From: Advenella kashmirensis WT001
GTDB taxonomy: Bacteria; Pseudomonadota; Gammaproteobacteria; Burkholderiales; Burkholderiaceae_B
Length of the DNA: 64,000 nucleotides
Direction of reading: 5' to 3'
Assembly (NCBI RefSeq): GCF_000219915.2
Contig: NC_017964.1
Coordinates: forward strand, 1,426,001 to 1,490,000
Both the position numbers and the translations under genes were made by a program. Positions 28,687 through 38,913 of the stretch are shown one piece after another (the first letter of the stretch is position 1; each line of letters opens with the position of its first letter). Under the pieces are notes generated by a model. The model worked only from the letters and a program-made list of their open reading frames with translations, had not been told where the DNA came from and did no database searches.

Positions 28687-28708
28687 TGTATATTACCCGC
28701 AATATACA
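28687..28708. promoter_or_regulatory. Dyad in the tal / exported-protein intergenic region
   Basis: Perfect inverted repeat TGTATATT / AATATACA around a six-base centre, about 120 bases upstream of tal and 220 upstream of the divergent gene at 28931. AT-rich, operator-like. The rest of this 366-base gap shows no gene. Confidence 0.45.
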
Positions 28709-28930
28709 GGCAAGATTCGAATACCGGTCGCCTGACACATATTGTCATCTGATTCGGCCGGAAAAAACCGGCGGTGGGTGCCCTGCGCTGGCGGTGTTCA
28801 TAGCTCCGCACCGCAAGCGACGCGGATACAAACGCGCTTGAAAATATTTTAAATGTAATTATTGCGACGGCTTGGGTCGTCCAGTTTTTTTATTTCATTC
28901 AAAACTGTACAGGAAAGGGTTAAGGGCAGA

Positions 28931-29842
28931 ATGCTTGTCAAGTGGTGCAGGACAATATTGCTGACGGGGCTCGCTGTGATGTCAGGTACGTATCTACCAG
29001 TCGCATCCGGCCAGATAATCTCGTTCGCAAATCCCTTCGTCGGGGTCGGTTCCGCACAACAGGAAATTTCCCTGAATCCCTGTCTGCCCGAAACTGAAGT
29101 CCGCAATCAATTTGGCGCCAGTGCGGCCCTGCAATTGCAGCAGGCGGTAAACCAGTGGCCGGCCAATTTGTGCAAGGATCCGACCATTGCCCGCAATCTG
29201 GCCGACTGGCTTTACAACAGTTCGGCGCTGCTTGCCAAAACCGACAGGCCGCTGGTCATGGCGGATATTATCCAGAACCGAAACCGGACGTTGCTTGCCT
29301 GCCGCGATCTCAGATGCCTGCGCGATAAATTGCCCGCCATGGTCGATTGGGCCAAAACCAACCTTGATCGCACGCCTGTCTATGGAATAGAAGACCAGCC
29401 CATTAGCGTCGAAGGCGCCTTGCTTTCGCTGCCCAGGCTGTCCCTGCGCGGCCTGGATCTGCCATTGCCTGGCCAGCGCAAATTCTGCGGTGGCGGTGGT
29501 ATTGATGATCTTGATTTTTTCAGCACCAATCTGAAAGTCTCAGGCAAGGCCTACGTGCTGGTCAAATGCAAGGCCGACAACGGTGAGCGCAAAAGCTGGA
29601 TTCTGGAAAACGACGGCGGCAAAGACTGGCGCGCCGTGGTGGATCTGCGTGCCAGTGCCATGCAGATCGGCAACTTGCGTCGTAATAATCATCCCATCAT
29701 CTTCAGTTATCTGGAGGAAAGTCGCGGTACGCGGGTACGGATTCTGAGCTATCAGGACAACAGCTACCGGGAAATGTTGCGCTTTCTGGTTGTAGAGGAT
29801 CGCAGCAAGCTTGCGCATGCCTTCGAGGTTGAAAGCCAGTAG
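28931..29842 (+). CDS. Exported protein of unknown function
   Basis: 303 aa from ATG 28931, with AAGGGCAG just upstream. A signal peptide (MLVKWCRTILLTGLAVMSGT, cleavage probably after SGQ or nearby) precedes a soluble region with Cys-containing segments NPCLPETEVRNQFG, LCKDPTIARNLADWL and LLACRDLRCLRDKLP. The even number of cysteines suggests periplasmic disulfides. The second half alternates strands (KFCGGGGIDDLDFFSTNLKV, AYVLVKCKADNGERKSWILE) ending in LVVEDRSKLAHAFEVESQ. The pattern resembles small lysozyme-inhibitor or LprI-like N-terminal modules, but that is only a guess. It precedes carA with a promoter in between. An upstream in-frame start (28862) would remove the signal peptide from the N-terminus. 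Confidence 0.7.
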   Translation: MLVKWCRTILLTGLAVMSGTYLPVASGQIISFANPFVGVGSAQQEISLNPCLPETEVRNQFGASAALQLQQAVNQWPANLCKDPTIARNLADWLYNSSALLAKTDRPLVMADIIQNRNRTLLACRDLRCLRDKLPAMVDWAKTNLDRTPVYGIEDQPISVEGALLSLPRLSLRGLDLPLPGQRKFCGGGGIDDLDFFSTNLKVSGKAYVLVKCKADNGERKSWILENDGGKDWRAVVDLRASAMQIGNLRRNNHPIIFSYLEESRGTRVRILSYQDNSYREMLRFLVVEDRSKLAHAFEVESQ

Positions 29843-29902
29843 TTCATTTGGTTTTCTTGCGAAATTACCCCTAAGTTTTTTCTATCGTCAAGCCTTACTC
29901 TG

Positions 29903-29908
29903 TATAAT
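29903..29908 (+). promoter_or_regulatory. -10 element of the carAB promoter
   Basis: Consensus TATAAT 41 bases upstream of the preferred carA GTG; the matching -35 region near 29880 (TTCTAT) is weak, suggesting activator help or regulation by pyrimidines/arginine. Confidence 0.55.
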
Positions 29909-29949
29909 AGAAAGGTTTACTTATCGATACCAAATTTTTGGGGTTCTGC

Positions 29950-31104
29950 GTGCTCACGTCTTCCATATTCGAGGATAATCCTCAATTTCCCACCGCAATT
30001 CTGGCTCTGGCAGATGGCACGATTTTCAAGGGAATATCCATCGGGGCAAATGGCCATAGTGTGGCCGAACTGGTGTTCAATACGGCTATGACCGGATACC
30101 AGGAGATTCTTACCGATCCCAGTTACACCAACCAGCTGGTCATGCTGACCTATCCGCATATTGGCAATACGGGTATCAACCCGGAAGATGTCGAGTCTTC
30201 ACAGGTCCATGCTGCCGGTCTGGTTGTCCGGGACTGCCCGCGTCGTCTATCCAATTTCCGTGCTACTCAGTCGCTGCCCGATTACCTTAAAGAGCAGGGT
30301 GTTGTTGCCATCTCCGGCATTGATACCCGTAAACTTACCCGTCGCTTGCGCGAGGGTGGCGCCCAGGGTGCCTGCATTCTTGTTGGCGACGATGAACAAA
30401 AAGCCATCGCCCTGGCCGCGGCCTATGCCGGCATGACCGGACAGGATCTGGCCAAAGTGGTTAGTCGCAGCGAGCGTGAAGAGTGGCGCGAAGGCACCTG
30501 GCAGCGCACCGAGGGATATACTCAGCCGCAACAGGATCGCTTCCATGTCGTCGCCTACGATTTTGGCGTCAAATCCAATATTCTGCGTATCCTGGCTGAT
30601 CTGGGCTGTCGACTGACGGTCGTACCCGCCCAAACGGCGGTCGCCGATGTACTGGCCCTGAACCCCGATGGCGTTTTTCTGGCCAATGGTCCCGGCGATC
30701 CGGAACCCTGCGATTACGCTATCGAAACGGCGCGGGTGGTCATGGAAAAAAGAATTCCGCTCTTTGGAATCTGCCTGGGCCACCAGATCATGGGGCTGGC
30801 GCTCAATGCACGCACCATCAAAATGAAAAACGGCCATCATGGCGCCAATCACCCCGTCAAGGATGTACAGAGCGGCAGGGTATACATTACCAGCCAGAAT
30901 CACGGCTTTGCGGTAGATGCAGAGACATTGCCGGACAATGCCCGCGTTACCCACGTGTCCCTGTTTGACGGTTCACTGCAGGGGTTTGAGCTGACCGACC
31001 GTCCCGCCTTCTGCTTCCAGGGGCACCCAGAAGCCAGCCCAGGCCCGCACGATATCATCGTGCTGTTTGAAAAATTCATCCGCTCCATGAGCGAAAAAAA
31101 CTAG
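29950..31104 (+). CDS. carA: Carbamoyl-phosphate synthase small (glutaminase) subunit
   Basis: Hydrolyses glutamine and channels ammonia to CarB for carbamoyl phosphate, shared by arginine and pyrimidine synthesis. About 384 aa. Start is uncertain: GTG 29950 ([13 protein letters not shown]) or TTG 29938; no ATG is suitable. N-terminal domain: [47 protein letters not shown], in part YPHIGNTG. Class I glutaminase: [13 protein letters not shown], nucleophile Cys in [29 protein letters not shown], and His/Glu in [12 protein letters not shown]. carB follows after seven bases. Confidence 0.95.
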   Translation: MLTSSIFEDNPQFPTAILALADGTIFKGISIGANGHSVAELVFNTAMTGYQEILTDPSYTNQLVMLTYPHIGNTGINPEDVESSQVHAAGLVVRDCPRRLSNFRATQSLPDYLKEQGVVAISGIDTRKLTRRLREGGAQGACILVGDDEQKAIALAAAYAGMTGQDLAKVVSRSEREEWREGTWQRTEGYTQPQQDRFHVVAYDFGVKSNILRILADLGCRLTVVPAQTAVADVLALNPDGVFLANGPGDPEPCDYAIETARVVMEKRIPLFGICLGHQIMGLALNARTIKMKNGHHGANHPVKDVQSGRVYITSQNHGFAVDAETLPDNARVTHVSLFDGSLQGFELTDRPAFCFQGHPEASPGPHDIIVLFEKFIRSMSEKN

Positions 31105-31111
31105 AGATATC

Positions 31112-34100
31112 ATGCCCAAGCGTACCGACATAAAAAGCATATTGATTATCGGCGCGGGTCCGATCATTATTGGTCAGGCCTGCGAATTTGATTATTCGGG
31201 TGCACAGGCGTGCAAAGCCCTGAAAGCCGAAGGCTACCGCACCATTCTGGTCAACAGCAATCCGGCCACCATCATGACCGATCCGGAAACTGCCGATGTG
31301 ACCTATATCGAGCCCATTACCTGGAAAGCGGTTGAGAAGATCATTGAAGTGGAGCGTCCTGACGCGCTGCTGCCTACCATGGGCGGGCAGACTGCACTGA
31401 ACTGCGCGCTTGATCTTGCCCATAACGGCGTGCTGGAAAAATATAACGTCCAGATGATCGGCGCCAACGAGCAGGCCATTGAGAAAGCAGAGGACCGTCT
31501 GAAGTTCAAGGACGCCATGACCAGTATTGGTCTGGAGTCGGCCAAGTCAGGCGTCGCCCACTCGCTGGACGAAGCCTGGGAAGTGCAAAAGCGCATTGCT
31601 GCTGAAGCCGGCACTAGCGGTTTCCCTGCAGTCATTCGACCCAGCTTTACGCTGGGTGGTACCGGCGGCGGTATTGCCTATAATGCCGAGGAATTTGAAA
31701 CCATCTGCCGTCGCGGCCTGGAAGCCTCGCCCACCAATGAGTTGCTGATCGAAGAATCGCTGCTGGGCTGGAAAGAATACGAGATGGAAGTGGTGCGCGA
31801 CAAGGCGGACAATTGCATCATTATCTGCTCAATCGAAAACCTTGATCCCATGGGCGTGCACACTGGTGACTCGATCACCGTGGCGCCTGCGCAGACCCTG
31901 ACCGACAAGGAATACCAGATCATGCGTAACGCGTCTATCGCGGTGTTGCGCGAGATCGGGGTAGAGACCGGTGGCTCCAACGTTCAGTTTGCCGTTAATC
32001 CTGAAAACGGCCGCATGATCGTGATTGAAATGAATCCGCGTGTATCGCGTTCTTCGGCGCTGGCGTCCAAGGCAACGGGCTTTCCGATTGCCAAAGTGGC
32101 GGCACGCCTGGCTGTCGGTTATACGCTGGATGAATTGCAAAATGAAATTACCGGCGGGCAAACGCCCGCATCGTTCGAGCCGACCATCGATTACGTGGTC
32201 ACCAAAATCCCTCGCTTTGCCTTCGAAAAGTTCCCCCAGGCCGATTCCCGTCTGACGACGCAAATGAAATCGGTGGGCGAAGTCATGGCCATGGGTCGCA
32301 CCTTTCAGGAATCATTCCAAAAGGCGTTGCGCGGGCTTGAAGTTGGCGTGGACGGTCTGAACCAGAAAACGCTTGATCGTGAAAAGCTGCAGGTTGAGCT
32401 GGCCGAGCCCGGTCCGGAACGGATCTGGTATGTGGGCGATGCGTTTGCCCAGGGCTTCACCCTGGACGAAGTGCATTCCCTGACCAAGATTGACCCCTGG
32501 TTTCTGGAGCAGATCAAGGAAATCGTCGACATTGAGCTTGAGCTTGAACAGAAAACGCTGTCCGATCTGAACGAGACGGTCATGCGCCGCCTGAAGCGTC
32601 GCGGCTTTTCTGATCGTCGCCTGGCGTTCCTGCTGGATGTCTCCGAATCCGAGGTGCGCAAGGTGCGTCATCAGCTGGGCGTGCGTCCCGTTTACAAACG
32701 GGTAGACACTTGCGCGGCCGAATTCGCCACGAAAACAGCGTATATGTATTCCACTTATGAAGAAGAGTGCGAATCTCATCCTACGGATAAAAAGAAAATC
32801 ATTGTGCTCGGTGGCGGTCCGAATCGCATCGGTCAGGGCATCGAGTTTGATTATTGCTGCGTACATGCGGCGCTGGCGTTGCGTGAAGACGGCTATGAAA
32901 CCATCATGGTCAACTGCAATCCGGAAACGGTCTCAACCGATTACGATACCTCGGATCGCCTGTATTTCGAACCGCTCACGCTTGAAGACGTACTGGAAAT
33001 CGTGCATCTGGAGCGCCCGGTGGGCATGATCGTGCAATATGGCGGGCAAACGCCGCTGAAACTGGCGCGCGCACTTGAAGCCAATGGCGTCCCGATCATT
33101 GGCACCAGCCCCGAGTCCATTGATGTGGCCGAGGATCGCGAACGCTTCCAGAAGCTGCTGCAAAAACTCGGCCTGCGCCAGCCGCCGAACCGGACCGCGC
33201 GTACCGAAGCCGAAGCCATTGCTCATGCAGCTGAAATTGGTTACCCGCTGGTGGTGCGTCCAAGCTACGTGCTGGGCGGCCGCGCCATGGAAATTGTCCA
33301 TGAACAGACCGATCTTGAACGCTATATGCGTGAAGCCGTCAAGGTCAGCAATGATTCTCCGGTGCTGCTTGATCGGTTTCTGAACGATGCAACGGAAGTG
33401 GACGTCGATTGCCTGGCCGATGATGAAGTGGTGTTCATTGGCGGCGTCATGGAACACATCGAACAGGCGGGCGTACACTCAGGCGATTCGGCCTGCAGCC
33501 TGCCTCCGTATTCACTCTCCACAGAGGTGATCGAGGAAATCAAGCGGCAGACCAGCCTGATGGCCCGTGCACTGAACGTGCGCGGCTTGATGAATGTGCA
33601 GTTCGCCATCCAGGACGGACAAGTCTATGTGTTGGAGGTCAATCCGCGCGCATCTCGCACCGTGCCGTTTGTCTCGAAAGTAACCGGCTATCAGCTGGCC
33701 AAGATCGCGGCGCGTGCCATGGCCGGCAAGTCGCTGGCCGAGCAGGGCGTGACCGAGGAAGTGGTGCCATCATACTTCAGCGTCAAGGAAGCCGTCTTCC
33801 CCTTTGTTAAATTCCCGGGTGTGGATACCATCCTGGGCCCGGAAATGAAGTCTACCGGGGAAGTCATGGGCGTCGGGCGCACTTTCGGTGAAGCCTTCGT
33901 CAAGTCTCAGCTGGCCGCCGGCGTACTTTTGCCGGAAACAGGCACTGCCTTTCTCAGTGTCAAGGATCAGGATAAATCCAAGGCGGTGGAGCTGGCCCGT
34001 GGCCTGGTCAATCTGGGCTTCAAAGTTGTGGCGACTCGCGGTACGGCCGCCAGACTTAATGAGGCAGGCGTAGAAGCGCAGGTGGTCAATAAAGTGACTG

Positions 34101-34363
34101 AAGGGCGTCCGCACGTGGTCGACATGCTCAAGAACGGTGAAATTCAGCTGGTCATCAATACCGTAGAAGAGCGCCGCAATGCGATCTCCGACTCGCGCGT
34201 GATCCGTACACAGTCGCTGGCTGATCGGGTCACCTTCTTTACCACGCTGGCCGGCGCCAGGGCGGCCATCGAAGGCATGCAGTATCTGCGCGATTCCGAC
34301 GGCATCCAGGTGTATTCATTGCAGGACCTGCACATCGGGCTGGCTTCGGCAAAGAAGATATAA
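31112..34363 (+). CDS. carB: Carbamoyl-phosphate synthase large subunit
   Basis: 1083 aa with the two homologous synthetase halves and intact frame. First ATP-grasp half: [73 protein letters not shown]. Second half: [68 protein letters not shown]. The C-terminal MGS-type allosteric domain has [20 protein letters not shown] and ELVINTV-like [11 protein letters not shown]. Highest-quality long ORF of the window. In Bordetella-type genomes greA normally follows closely; here four unrelated genes lie between. Confidence 0.97.
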   Translation: MPKRTDIKSILIIGAGPIIIGQACEFDYSGAQACKALKAEGYRTILVNSNPATIMTDPETADVTYIEPITWKAVEKIIEVERPDALLPTMGGQTALNCALDLAHNGVLEKYNVQMIGANEQAIEKAEDRLKFKDAMTSIGLESAKSGVAHSLDEAWEVQKRIAAEAGTSGFPAVIRPSFTLGGTGGGIAYNAEEFETICRRGLEASPTNELLIEESLLGWKEYEMEVVRDKADNCIIICSIENLDPMGVHTGDSITVAPAQTLTDKEYQIMRNASIAVLREIGVETGGSNVQFAVNPENGRMIVIEMNPRVSRSSALASKATGFPIAKVAARLAVGYTLDELQNEITGGQTPASFEPTIDYVVTKIPRFAFEKFPQADSRLTTQMKSVGEVMAMGRTFQESFQKALRGLEVGVDGLNQKTLDREKLQVELAEPGPERIWYVGDAFAQGFTLDEVHSLTKIDPWFLEQIKEIVDIELELEQKTLSDLNETVMRRLKRRGFSDRRLAFLLDVSESEVRKVRHQLGVRPVYKRVDTCAAEFATKTAYMYSTYEEECESHPTDKKKIIVLGGGPNRIGQGIEFDYCCVHAALALREDGYETIMVNCNPETVSTDYDTSDRLYFEPLTLEDVLEIVHLERPVGMIVQYGGQTPLKLARALEANGVPIIGTSPESIDVAEDRERFQKLLQKLGLRQPPNRTARTEAEAIAHAAEIGYPLVVRPSYVLGGRAMEIVHEQTDLERYMREAVKVSNDSPVLLDRFLNDATEVDVDCLADDEVVFIGGVMEHIEQAGVHSGDSACSLPPYSLSTEVIEEIKRQTSLMARALNVRGLMNVQFAIQDGQVYVLEVNPRASRTVPFVSKVTGYQLAKIAARAMAGKSLAEQGVTEEVVPSYFSVKEAVFPFVKFPGVDTILGPEMKSTGEVMGVGRTFGEAFVKSQLAAGVLLPETGTAFLSVKDQDKSKAVELARGLVNLGFKVVATRGTAARLNEAGVEAQVVNKVTEGRPHVVDMLKNGEIQLVINTVEERRNAISDSRVIRTQSLADRVTFFTTLAGARAAIEGMQYLRDSDGIQVYSLQDLHIGLASAKKI

Positions 34364-34396
34364 ACAGCTTGTCGGGTCGGATGGCCATTGCGTGTA

Positions 34397-34415
34397 GATA
34401 ATGAGAACGATTGCC
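34397..34415 (+). promoter_or_regulatory. Fur box upstream of bfr
   Basis: 19-base site beginning GATAATGAGAACGATTG; 14 of 19 positions match the classical Fur consensus. It lies 104 bases before the bfr ATG, between carB and bfr. Iron-dependent control of bfr is inferred. Confidence 0.65.
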
Positions 34416-34518
34416 ATTTTTCTTCGTGAAATTTGGCAATTTTTCTTTATAGGGCATGCTCCGCGCAAACCTCTCTTAAAATAGGGTTTTACGTTTGATT
34501 CTTTCAAGGAGCAGCATA

Positions 34519-34983
34519 ATGAAAGGCCATCCTAAAGTCATCGACTACCTGAACTTTCTGCTTTCAGGTGAACTCGCTGCGCGCGATCAGTATTTCATTC
34601 ATTCACGCATGTACCATGAATGGGGTTATACCAAGCTGTTCGAGCGTATCGGCCACGAAATGCAGGATGAGACAGACCACGCCGACGCGTTGATTCGTCG
34701 CATTCTTTTGCTGGAAGGCACACCCAAAATGATATCTGCAGATATCCGGGTAGGCAAGGACGTGCCAGAAATGCTGCAACTTGACCTGGACACCGAGTTT
34801 GAAGTTCGGGACAATCTGAAAAAAGGCATTGCGCTTTGTGAAGAGGCCGGCGATTACGTAACGCGTGAAATGTTGCGTGCACAGCTGGAAGATACCGAAG
34901 AAGATCACGCACACTGGCTGGAACAGCAGTTGCGCCTGATAGAGCGCCTTGGCCTGCAGAACTATCTACAATCACAGCTGTAA
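34519..34983 (+). CDS. bfr: Bacterioferritin
   Basis: Heme-containing iron storage protein forming a 24-mer shell. 154 aa, normal length. Diiron ferroxidase ligands sit in [19 protein letters not shown] (Glu18), [17 protein letters not shown] (Glu51, Met52 heme ligand, His54) and [17 protein letters not shown] (Glu/His of helix D). All are in the E. coli Bfr pattern, so both the ferroxidase site and heme binding look intact. Good ribosome site AAGGAG upstream of ATG 34519. A Fur-like box precedes it; no bfd is adjacent. Confidence 0.95.
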   Translation: MKGHPKVIDYLNFLLSGELAARDQYFIHSRMYHEWGYTKLFERIGHEMQDETDHADALIRRILLLEGTPKMISADIRVGKDVPEMLQLDLDTEFEVRDNLKKGIALCEEAGDYVTREMLRAQLEDTEEDHAHWLEQQLRLIERLGLQNYLQSQL

Positions 34984-35040
34984 TAATTTCGATTGTAATA
35001 TCACGAAATTGTACTATCACGATAGCGATTGCACACCGAC

Positions 35041-35805
35041 ATGCGTGTTTTTATTAGTGGCGCCAGTAGCGGACTGGGCGAGGCCTTTGCCCGGTATTAC
35101 GACGCCCGTGGTGCGCAGCTAGGTCTTTTTGCCCGTTCGGGTGACAAACTGCAAGCGCTCTCGTCGTCGTTGTCAAAGCCGGCCGCTTGCTATGTTGGTG
35201 ATGTACGGCGTGCCTCCGATCTACATGCTGCGGCTGCAGATTTTTTGCATAATGGCCCGGTGGATATCGTTATTGCCAATGCAGGCATCAGTGTCGGCAT
35301 TCTTAACGGCATGGTTGAAGACGCCGAGGTGTTCCGGGAAATTATTGAAACCAATGTGCTGGGCATGGGGGCGACCTTCGAGCCCTTCATTCCTGGAATG
35401 CAAAGCAGGGGTAGCGGCACCTTGGTGGGCATCAGCAGCGTTGCCGGTGTTCGCGGCTTGCCTGGCTCCAGTGCCTATAGCGCCTCCAAGGCGGCAACCA
35501 CAGTCTTTTTGGAAAGTTTGCGCATTGATCTGTACGGTACCGGCGTTAAAGTCGTCACCATTGCTCCCGGGTTTGTCGATACCCCTATGACGCAGCACAA
35601 TCCGTATCCCATGCCTTTTCTGATGAAGCCCGATGCCTTTGCGCGGCGCGCAGGGCAGGCGATCGAACGTGGCCGCCGCTATGCGGTGATTCCGTGGCAG
35701 ATGGGTCTGGTTGCCAGGTTGCTGCGCTTTATCCCCAATGCGCTCTATGACCGCATGATGAGTCGTGCCGGTCGCAAACCGCGTCGTCAGCAGGCCCCCC
35801 GCTAA
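35041..35805 (+). CDS. SDR family oxidoreductase
   Basis: Classical short-chain dehydrogenase/reductase, 254 aa from ATG 35041 (TTG at 35029 is also in frame). Cofactor loop FISGASSGLGEAFARYYDARG, readable as SGASSGLGEAFA; NAGISVG; catalytic Ser in LVGISSVAGVRGLPGSSAYSASKAA, with the Tyr-x-x-x-Lys as YSASK; substrate loop IAPGFVDTPMTQHNPYPMPF. The C-terminal basic tail RKPRRQQAPR is unusual. Substrate unknown. It follows bfr closely on the same strand with no obvious functional link. Confidence 0.88.
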   Translation: MRVFISGASSGLGEAFARYYDARGAQLGLFARSGDKLQALSSSLSKPAACYVGDVRRASDLHAAAADFLHNGPVDIVIANAGISVGILNGMVEDAEVFREIIETNVLGMGATFEPFIPGMQSRGSGTLVGISSVAGVRGLPGSSAYSASKAATTVFLESLRIDLYGTGVKVVTIAPGFVDTPMTQHNPYPMPFLMKPDAFARRAGQAIERGRRYAVIPWQMGLVARLLRFIPNALYDRMMSRAGRKPRRQQAPR

Positions 35806-35886
35806 GTTCGTCAAGCGGCATGACCCGGGTACGCATCTTCCCGCGTGAGCGCGCCGGCATCCCACAACAACTTTATACTTTGATTT

Positions 35887-36528
35887 TCATGCCTCGGTCA
35901 CCGCTTGCGGCAAATGGCTTGTGTCGGCCCAGGACACAATCTGCCAGCTGTCGTCACTGATAATCCGCAAGCGGTTGATGCTGGTATTGCGCTGGGTGAA
36001 CTCGCGTGGCGCATCGGGTGTGAGCTTGCCGGCCGCCCGCCACATCATATCAATCGCGCCGCCATGGCTGACGATCATGACGGTTTCATTCCGGTGCTTT
36101 TGTGCCAGGGCGTTCAGCGTCTGTCTGATCCGTGTATAAAAGGTTGCCAGGTCCTCTGCCTTGTGCTCGTCCCGGTCCAGTTCTATCGCCTGGTTGTGAT
36201 TGCGCGCCGAGTCAAAGCCGGTCAGCTCCGACCAGAGCTGACCTTCAAGAACACCGTAATTGCGTTCGCGCAGCCCGGGCAGGCGATGAATCGGCTTGTT
36301 GCACGACTGTGCATAGGGCAGGGCGGTATGGTACGCCCGCTGCAGATCGCTTGTATAGATGTGTGCAGGCGTCGCGTCGCTAAAACAGCCTTGCAGATGC
36401 GCGTTCAGTGCCTGGGCCTGGGCAATGCCGTTGGGGTTCAGTGGAATGTCGCACCAGCCCTGCAGGCGGCGCTCGGCGTTCCAGTCGGTTTCGCCATGGC
36501 GGATAATCCAGAAATCGGTGTGTGACAT
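35887..36528 (-). CDS. Histidine phosphatase (phosphoglycerate mutase-like)
   Basis: 213 aa from ATG 36528 (MSHTDFWIIRHGETDWN). Two-histidine active site: RHGETDWN at the N-terminus and VMIVSHGGAIDMMWRAAG. Other conserved residues: DIPLNPNGIAQAQAL, IYTSDLQRAYHTALPYA, LRERNYGVLEGQLWSELTG. Similar to GpmB/CobC-type cofactor-independent-of-BPG phosphatases; the substrate may be a small phosphate ester, cobalamin precursor or phosphoglycerate. Single gene on the minus strand between the SDR and permease genes. Confidence 0.85.
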   Translation of the reverse strand: MSHTDFWIIRHGETDWNAERRLQGWCDIPLNPNGIAQAQALNAHLQGCFSDATPAHIYTSDLQRAYHTALPYAQSCNKPIHRLPGLRERNYGVLEGQLWSELTGFDSARNHNQAIELDRDEHKAEDLATFYTRIRQTLNALAQKHRNETVMIVSHGGAIDMMWRAAGKLTPDAPREFTQRNTSINRLRIISDDSWQIVSWADTSHLPQAVTEA

Positions 36529-36679
36529 AGTTGGATGCTCGAAGGGTGGTCGGGTGAAGAACAGAAAATCACGGGTAAAGGTCTTGCTGCCGGCCGCAGT
36601 TTTGCTTGCTCTGTGCACCGGTCAGGCCGTACACTGCATATCCAGCAAAATATGACATCACATCTGAATGGGGAAAGTA

Positions 36680-38039
36680 ATGAGTGGACCTTTTTTTCCA
36701 ATCTGGCGGCGGGTTGACCGGGCCCGGGATCATCAGATTGTAGCACCCGATGAGCGTCTGTCCTGGCCGCAGACGGCGGTAATGGGTGCGCAACACGTTG
36801 TCGCCATGTTTGGTGCGACTGTGCTGGCCCCGTTGCTGATGGGTTTCGACGCCAACCTGGCCGTACTGATGTCAGGTATCGGCACGTTGATCTTCTTCTT
36901 TTTCGTTGCAGGTCGCGTGCCAGTTATCTGGGTTCCAGTTTTGCTTTCATCGGCGGTGTCATATCGGTAACGGGTTACGCCGGCAGCGGCCCAAATGCCA
37001 ACATCAGTGTTGCGCTGGGTGCCATTATCGTGTGCGGTTTGGTATATGCACTGGTTGGGTTGCTGGTATGGTATGCCAACAGTCGGGGCAACGGTTCGGC
37101 CTGGATCGAACGGCTGATGCCGCCTGTGGTAACGGGTGCCATCGTTGCCGTGATCGGCCTGAATCTGGCGCCCATTGCGGCCAAGGGTGCGATGGGATCG
37201 GGTTCAACCTTCGAGGCGCTCATGGCCCTGATGACCATCCTGTGTGTAGCCGGGGTGGCTGTTTTTACGCGCGGCATGATCCAGCGCCTGCTGATTCTGC
37301 TGGGGTTGATCGCCGCTTGCGTCATTTACTGGTTGTTGACCAATGTGGCCGGACTGGGCACGCCGATTGACTTTACCGGCGTGCAGGCAGCGGCCTGGTT
37401 TGGCTTGCCGACGCTGGTCGCGCCTGAATTTACGGTATCGGCGATTTCAGTAATGGTGCCGGTCGCTGTTATTCTGATTGCTGAGAATCTGGCCATATCC
37501 GTGCCGTCAGCGCGATGACCGGGCAAAACCTGGATCAGTATCTGGGGCGCGCCTTCGTGGGTGATGGCGTTGCCACCATGATTTCAGGCGCCGTCGGCGG
37601 CACCGGCGTGACCACCTATGCAGAAAATATCGGCGTCATGGCTGTGACTCGTATTTATTCGACCCTGGTGTTTGTAGCGGCGGCATGTATTGCCATCGTC
37701 CTGGGTTTTTCACCCAAATTCGGCGCGCTGATCCATGCGATTCCCGGTCCGGTGCTCGGTGGCGTTTCCATGGTGGTTTTTGGTCTGATTGCCATTGCCG
37801 GCGCTCGTATCTGGGTGGTCAATCAGGTTGATTTTGGCGATAACCGGAATCTGATCGTGGCGGCAGTCACCTTGCTCATGGGCGCCGGCAACTTTACGCT
37901 GCAATTGGGCGCTTTCAAGCTCGAAGGCATCGGAACTGCGACCTTTGGCGCCATCATTTTGTACGCGTTGCTCAATTTGCGGCAACGTTCCACAGTTGAA
38001 CCGGACCAGAGCCCGTTCGATCAGGAACAGAATATGTAA
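36680..38039 (+). CDS. Uracil/xanthine-type permease (NCS2), frames broken at 36920 and 37491
   Basis: Nucleobase:cation symporter-2 family membrane protein, about 453 aa when repaired (UraA-like). Start ATG 36680 behind GGGGAAAGTA. Features: FGATVLAPLLMGFDANLAVL, VLMSGIGTLIFFFFVAGRVP, PPVVTGAIVAVIGLNLAPIA, and the substrate helix VPVAVILIAENLGHIRAVSAMTG, in part ILIAENLGHIRAVSAM, when a G is added at 37491-37492. The first break is repaired by one C at 36920-36921 (GRVPSYLGSSFAFIGG). The motif VGGTGVTTYAENIGVMAVTR is characteristic of uracil/xanthine permeases. Neighbouring carAB makes uracil uptake a natural guess. Confidence 0.87.
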
Positions 38040-38293
38040 AATCGTAATTTTTTCAATTGTTTTCAAGACTTTAGCAACATTTTCCCGAATGCTTGCATTT
38101 TGTTCAGGAATTGGAGACAATGTCATAACGATGTCCCTGGCACTAATTAACCAGTGCCGGGGTTTATTTTTGTTTTTTCCATTCTTTTGTGCTTGCGCCA
38201 GGCATCGTTGGCCAAGTCTATAACACAACAGCACGCTCATCATCATGGCACATCATTGTGCAATGGGGGCGTTTTTACTTTTTTGAGACAGAT

Positions 38294-38770
38294 ATGGCAG
38301 GTATTCCATTAACAGCGCAAGGTGCGAAGCGCTTAGAAGAAGAATTGCACCGCTTGATCAGCGTAGAGCGGCCCGGCGTCATCCAGGCAATTGCTGAGGC
38401 GCGCGCGCAGGGTGATCTGTCGGAAAATGCGGAATACGATGCAGCCCGGGAACGTCAGGGTTTCGTCGAAGGCCGCATCAATGAACTGGAAGGTCTCCTG
38501 TCCAATGCGCAAATCATCGATCCGTCCAGTCTGGATGTCGAAGGGCGAATTGTGTTTGGTGCAACGGTCGGCATTGAAGACCTGAACTCCGGCAGTCACG
38601 TGACTTATCAGATCGTCGGCGATGCCGAATCCGATATCCGCCTGAACAGAATTTCCATTTCCAGCCCCGTTGGCAAAGCGCTAATTGGCAAGGCCGAAGG
38701 CGATGTAGTCGTCGTTACTGTGCCGTCCGGCGAGAAAGAGTTTGAAATTGTCTCTGTTGAGTACAAGTAA
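38294..38770 (+). CDS. greA: Transcription elongation factor GreA
   Basis: Rescues backtracked RNA polymerase by stimulating transcript cleavage. 158 aa from ATG 38294 ([18 protein letters not shown]). The N-terminal coiled coil with [23 protein letters not shown] (tip residues D and E in GDLSENAEY) and the C-terminal FKBP-like domain with [20 protein letters not shown] are complete. The 250-base gap upstream (38040-38293) holds no other gene. A strong bidirectional terminator follows. Confidence 0.95.
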   Translation: MAGIPLTAQGAKRLEEELHRLISVERPGVIQAIAEARAQGDLSENAEYDAARERQGFVEGRINELEGLLSNAQIIDPSSLDVEGRIVFGATVGIEDLNSGSHVTYQIVGDAESDIRLNRISISSPVGKALIGKAEGDVVVVTVPSGEKEFEIVSVEYK

Positions 38771-38856
38771 ACTGCATATTGTTATGCAACATTCCCGGGT
38801 GTCATAGGGCACGAACCGGAATCGGTCGCTCAGCAAGGCTGATATACCGATAGCAG

Positions 38857-38897
38857 CAAAAAAAGCCGCAGAAAACAGTCCTGCGGCTTCTTTTTTT
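38857..38897. terminator. Bidirectional intrinsic terminator between greA and yhbY
   Basis: Stem AGCCGCAG / CTGCGGCT with a nine-base loop, A-run on the left and T-run on the right, so it works on both strands for the two convergent genes. Confidence 0.88.
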
Positions 38898-38913
38898 GTC
38901 TGACCGTAAGTGG

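Noticed and set aside
34985..35010. AATTTCG/CGAAATT hairpin after bfr
   Set aside because: Weak AT-rich stem, 12-base loop and no T-run; not called as a terminator.
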